From Trachythela sp. YZ-2020 (lineage: Eukaryota; Cnidaria; Anthozoa; Malacalcyonacea; Clavulariidae): a stretch of DNA of 64,000 nt. The position numbers and the translations under genes were made by a program. Of the stretch, positions 63,301-64,000 are shown piece by piece. A model generated the notes under the pieces. It ran no database searches. It was not told the origin of the DNA and was given only the letters and a program-made list of their open reading frames with translations. The number at the start of each line of letters is the position of its first letter. Position 1 is the first letter of the stretch. The DNA lies in contig JADLSH010000367.1 in the NCBI GenBank assembly GCA_016169945.1, positions 4,400,001 through 4,464,000 on the forward strand, given 5' to 3'.

Positions 63301-64000
63301 TATTGCTGTAATGCACGAGTCCTGTTGTATACTACGTCTACGTTGTATGAATTTATATAAATTTTGTATTAAGTAATTCAAGGAGGAAGTCAAATTCATT
63401 ATAAGGCTAAAGCCTAAAGGTTTCTTTTTTTATTTCCTCGCCACATGTTTTCTTCCTTATTTGTTACTTTGTGATGTTTATTTTATATTTGTGGTGATTA
63501 AATTCAATTGTCATTGGTTAGATTTTGACGTTTTAATTTTTATACAAAAAATAATTATTAATGAAAAGTAAGTATGACCATACATATTTTCATCAGTGCA
63601 TGTTATTAGTGTGGAAAGCACGTGCACAATATCTAGAGTTGCTTCACCTAGTCCCTCTCAACCCTTCCCCTTTCAATGTATTATAGTTTATAAAGTGGCT
63701 TTATACTGATGAATTTAGTGTTATTTTTGTTTTACATTTAACTGTCTATGCACAGAATATTTTGGCCAGGATTATAGGCAGTATTATGACAAGTCCTCCA
63801 CTATTGTGTCTCTTGTCATTTTAGAGGGATCTTGAGAACGAAATTGAATTGGCTCGAGAAAAACATGAAAAGGACCTTGTGAGTACTGTAATATATCTTC
63901 TATTATATCATTTCTGTGTAACGAGCATCTATATTGCCATAACTGACGGAAAAAATGTATTATTAGGCCTCGTTGAAAACTGAGCACGAATCAAAAATAT
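51318..64000 (+). CDS. CEP164: Centrosomal protein of 164 kDa, 5' part (CEP164)
   Basis: Sixteen coding exons, GT-AG, running off the window: 51318-51390, 55238-55349, 55938-56151, 56739-56945, 57602-57718, 58143-58202, 58466-58519, 58879-58977, 59405-59488, 59602-59651, 60070-60144, 61099-61638, 62087-62164, 62720-62830, 63825-63878, 63967 onward. About 654 codons seen (human 1460 aa). Start [42 protein letters not shown]; one WW domain at ~57-84 (W59, YYF, W81, P84); a Lys-rich stretch; a disordered acidic region; then long coiled coil from exon 12. CEP164 builds centriole distal appendages and recruits TTBK2 through the WW region for ciliogenesis. Exon 12 is out of frame with exon 13 unless one base is added near 61593-61597 (see findings). 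Exons 6 and 7 look duplicated. Confidence 0.93.
51619..51987 (+). other. 122-codon open frame in CEP164 intron 1
   Basis: Encodes an aromatic-rich, His-rich sequence with [15 protein letters not shown] and [12 protein letters not shown]. No family recognised, no signal peptide, no consensus splice context. Could be a retroposed exon or a chance frame. Confidence 0.25.
52046..52574. mobile_element. hAT-like MITE in CEP164 intron 1
   Basis: 16-bp perfect TIRs CAGGGCTCAAGATTTG at both ends; 529 bp; TGAGT directly outside each end. CAGGG termini suit hAT; the duplication looks eroded from 8 to 5 bp. Interior repeats GGATAC/GTATCC text. Confidence 0.8.
53115..53360. mobile_element. MITE in CEP164 intron 1
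   Basis: 17-bp perfect TIRs GGGGCCGGTTGTTCAAA; 246 bp. Subterminal GGTTAGC and GGGTTA motifs are also inverted. Target duplication unclear. Confidence 0.82.
53641..53700. repeat. Solo end of the TTAA-type MITE
   Basis: Begins TTAACCCATTAACTGGCAGT and matches the reverse complement of the right arm of 48100-48214 for about 60 bp; the other end is missing. Confidence 0.7.
54530..54760 (-). mobile_element. Reverse-transcriptase fragment of a LINE
   Basis: Minus strand carries the RT motif [10 protein letters not shown] (54670-54700), followed out of frame by sequence like [11 protein letters not shown], with the expected catalytic ADD degraded. Antisense to CEP164, in intron 1. Boundaries approximate. 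Confidence 0.65.
63085..63540 (+). mobile_element. LINE 3' end, same family as the inner LINE
   Basis: Encodes [20 protein letters not shown] and a tail ending in TAG at about 63240; the inner LINE at 37.4-40.6 kb has KIRQFSASYQGPLFFNSLSS at the same place. The 3' UTR shares the TTTCCTCGCCAC block and an ATTCAA-like 3' end. Lies in CEP164 intron 14. Confidence 0.8.

Overview
This is a eukaryotic nuclear window from an AT-rich animal genome, most likely a cnidarian and probably an anthozoan. Three things point there: a small-exon PSMC6 gene and a CEP164 gene with canonical GT-AG introns; an intronless helical/beta-propeller protein of a type I associate with corals and anemones; and a dense load of CR1/L2-like LINE remnants, tRNA-derived SINEs and terminal-inverted-repeat (TIR) elements. 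No bacterial-style operons, CRISPR arrays or rRNA genes are visible.

Layout. (1) 1-8386: a tandem array with a ~516-bp period carrying 17 tRNA-Lys(CUU) and 16 tRNA-Met(CAU, elongator) genes, alternating and all on the minus strand; it runs off the left edge and decays at its right end. (2) 8387-14275: two spliced exons of an unrecognised plus-strand gene (9016-9576), a perfect 59-bp-arm hairpin and a 1.14-kb TIR element with TAA target duplications. (3) 14276-15946: the intronless 556-aa protein gene, minus strand. (4) 17.2-22.0 kb: a telomere-like 30-bp higher-order repeat, a decayed mobile-element ORF split by a Mutator-like foldback MITE, a SINE and a LINE 3' end. (5) 23.2-24.5 kb: a spliced gene whose product vaguely resembles a lamin-tail domain. 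(6) 24.8-31.1 kb: mostly gene-poor AT-rich DNA. (7) 31.7-33.2 kb: a two-exon secreted thyroglobulin type-1 domain protein, convergent with the next gene. (8) 33913-51122, minus: complete PSMC6 (26S proteasome ATPase Rpt4), 16 coding exons and 396 aa; its introns hold a LINE-in-LINE insertion and a several-layer MITE nest. (9) 51318-64000, plus: the 5' part of CEP164 (centriole distal appendage protein), divergent from PSMC6 across a 195-bp shared promoter; 16 coding exons are visible and the gene continues past the right edge.

The only clear gene pairing is the head-to-head PSMC6/CEP164 arrangement. The most informative structures are the dimeric tRNA array with gene-encoded CCA on the Met genes, the nested transposons whose insertions can be undone to give matching ends or a continuing reading frame, and an apparent one-base deletion in a homopolymer of CEP164 exon 12. 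I saw no clearly new enzymatic or defence system. All identifications are from reading the sequence; no database search was run.
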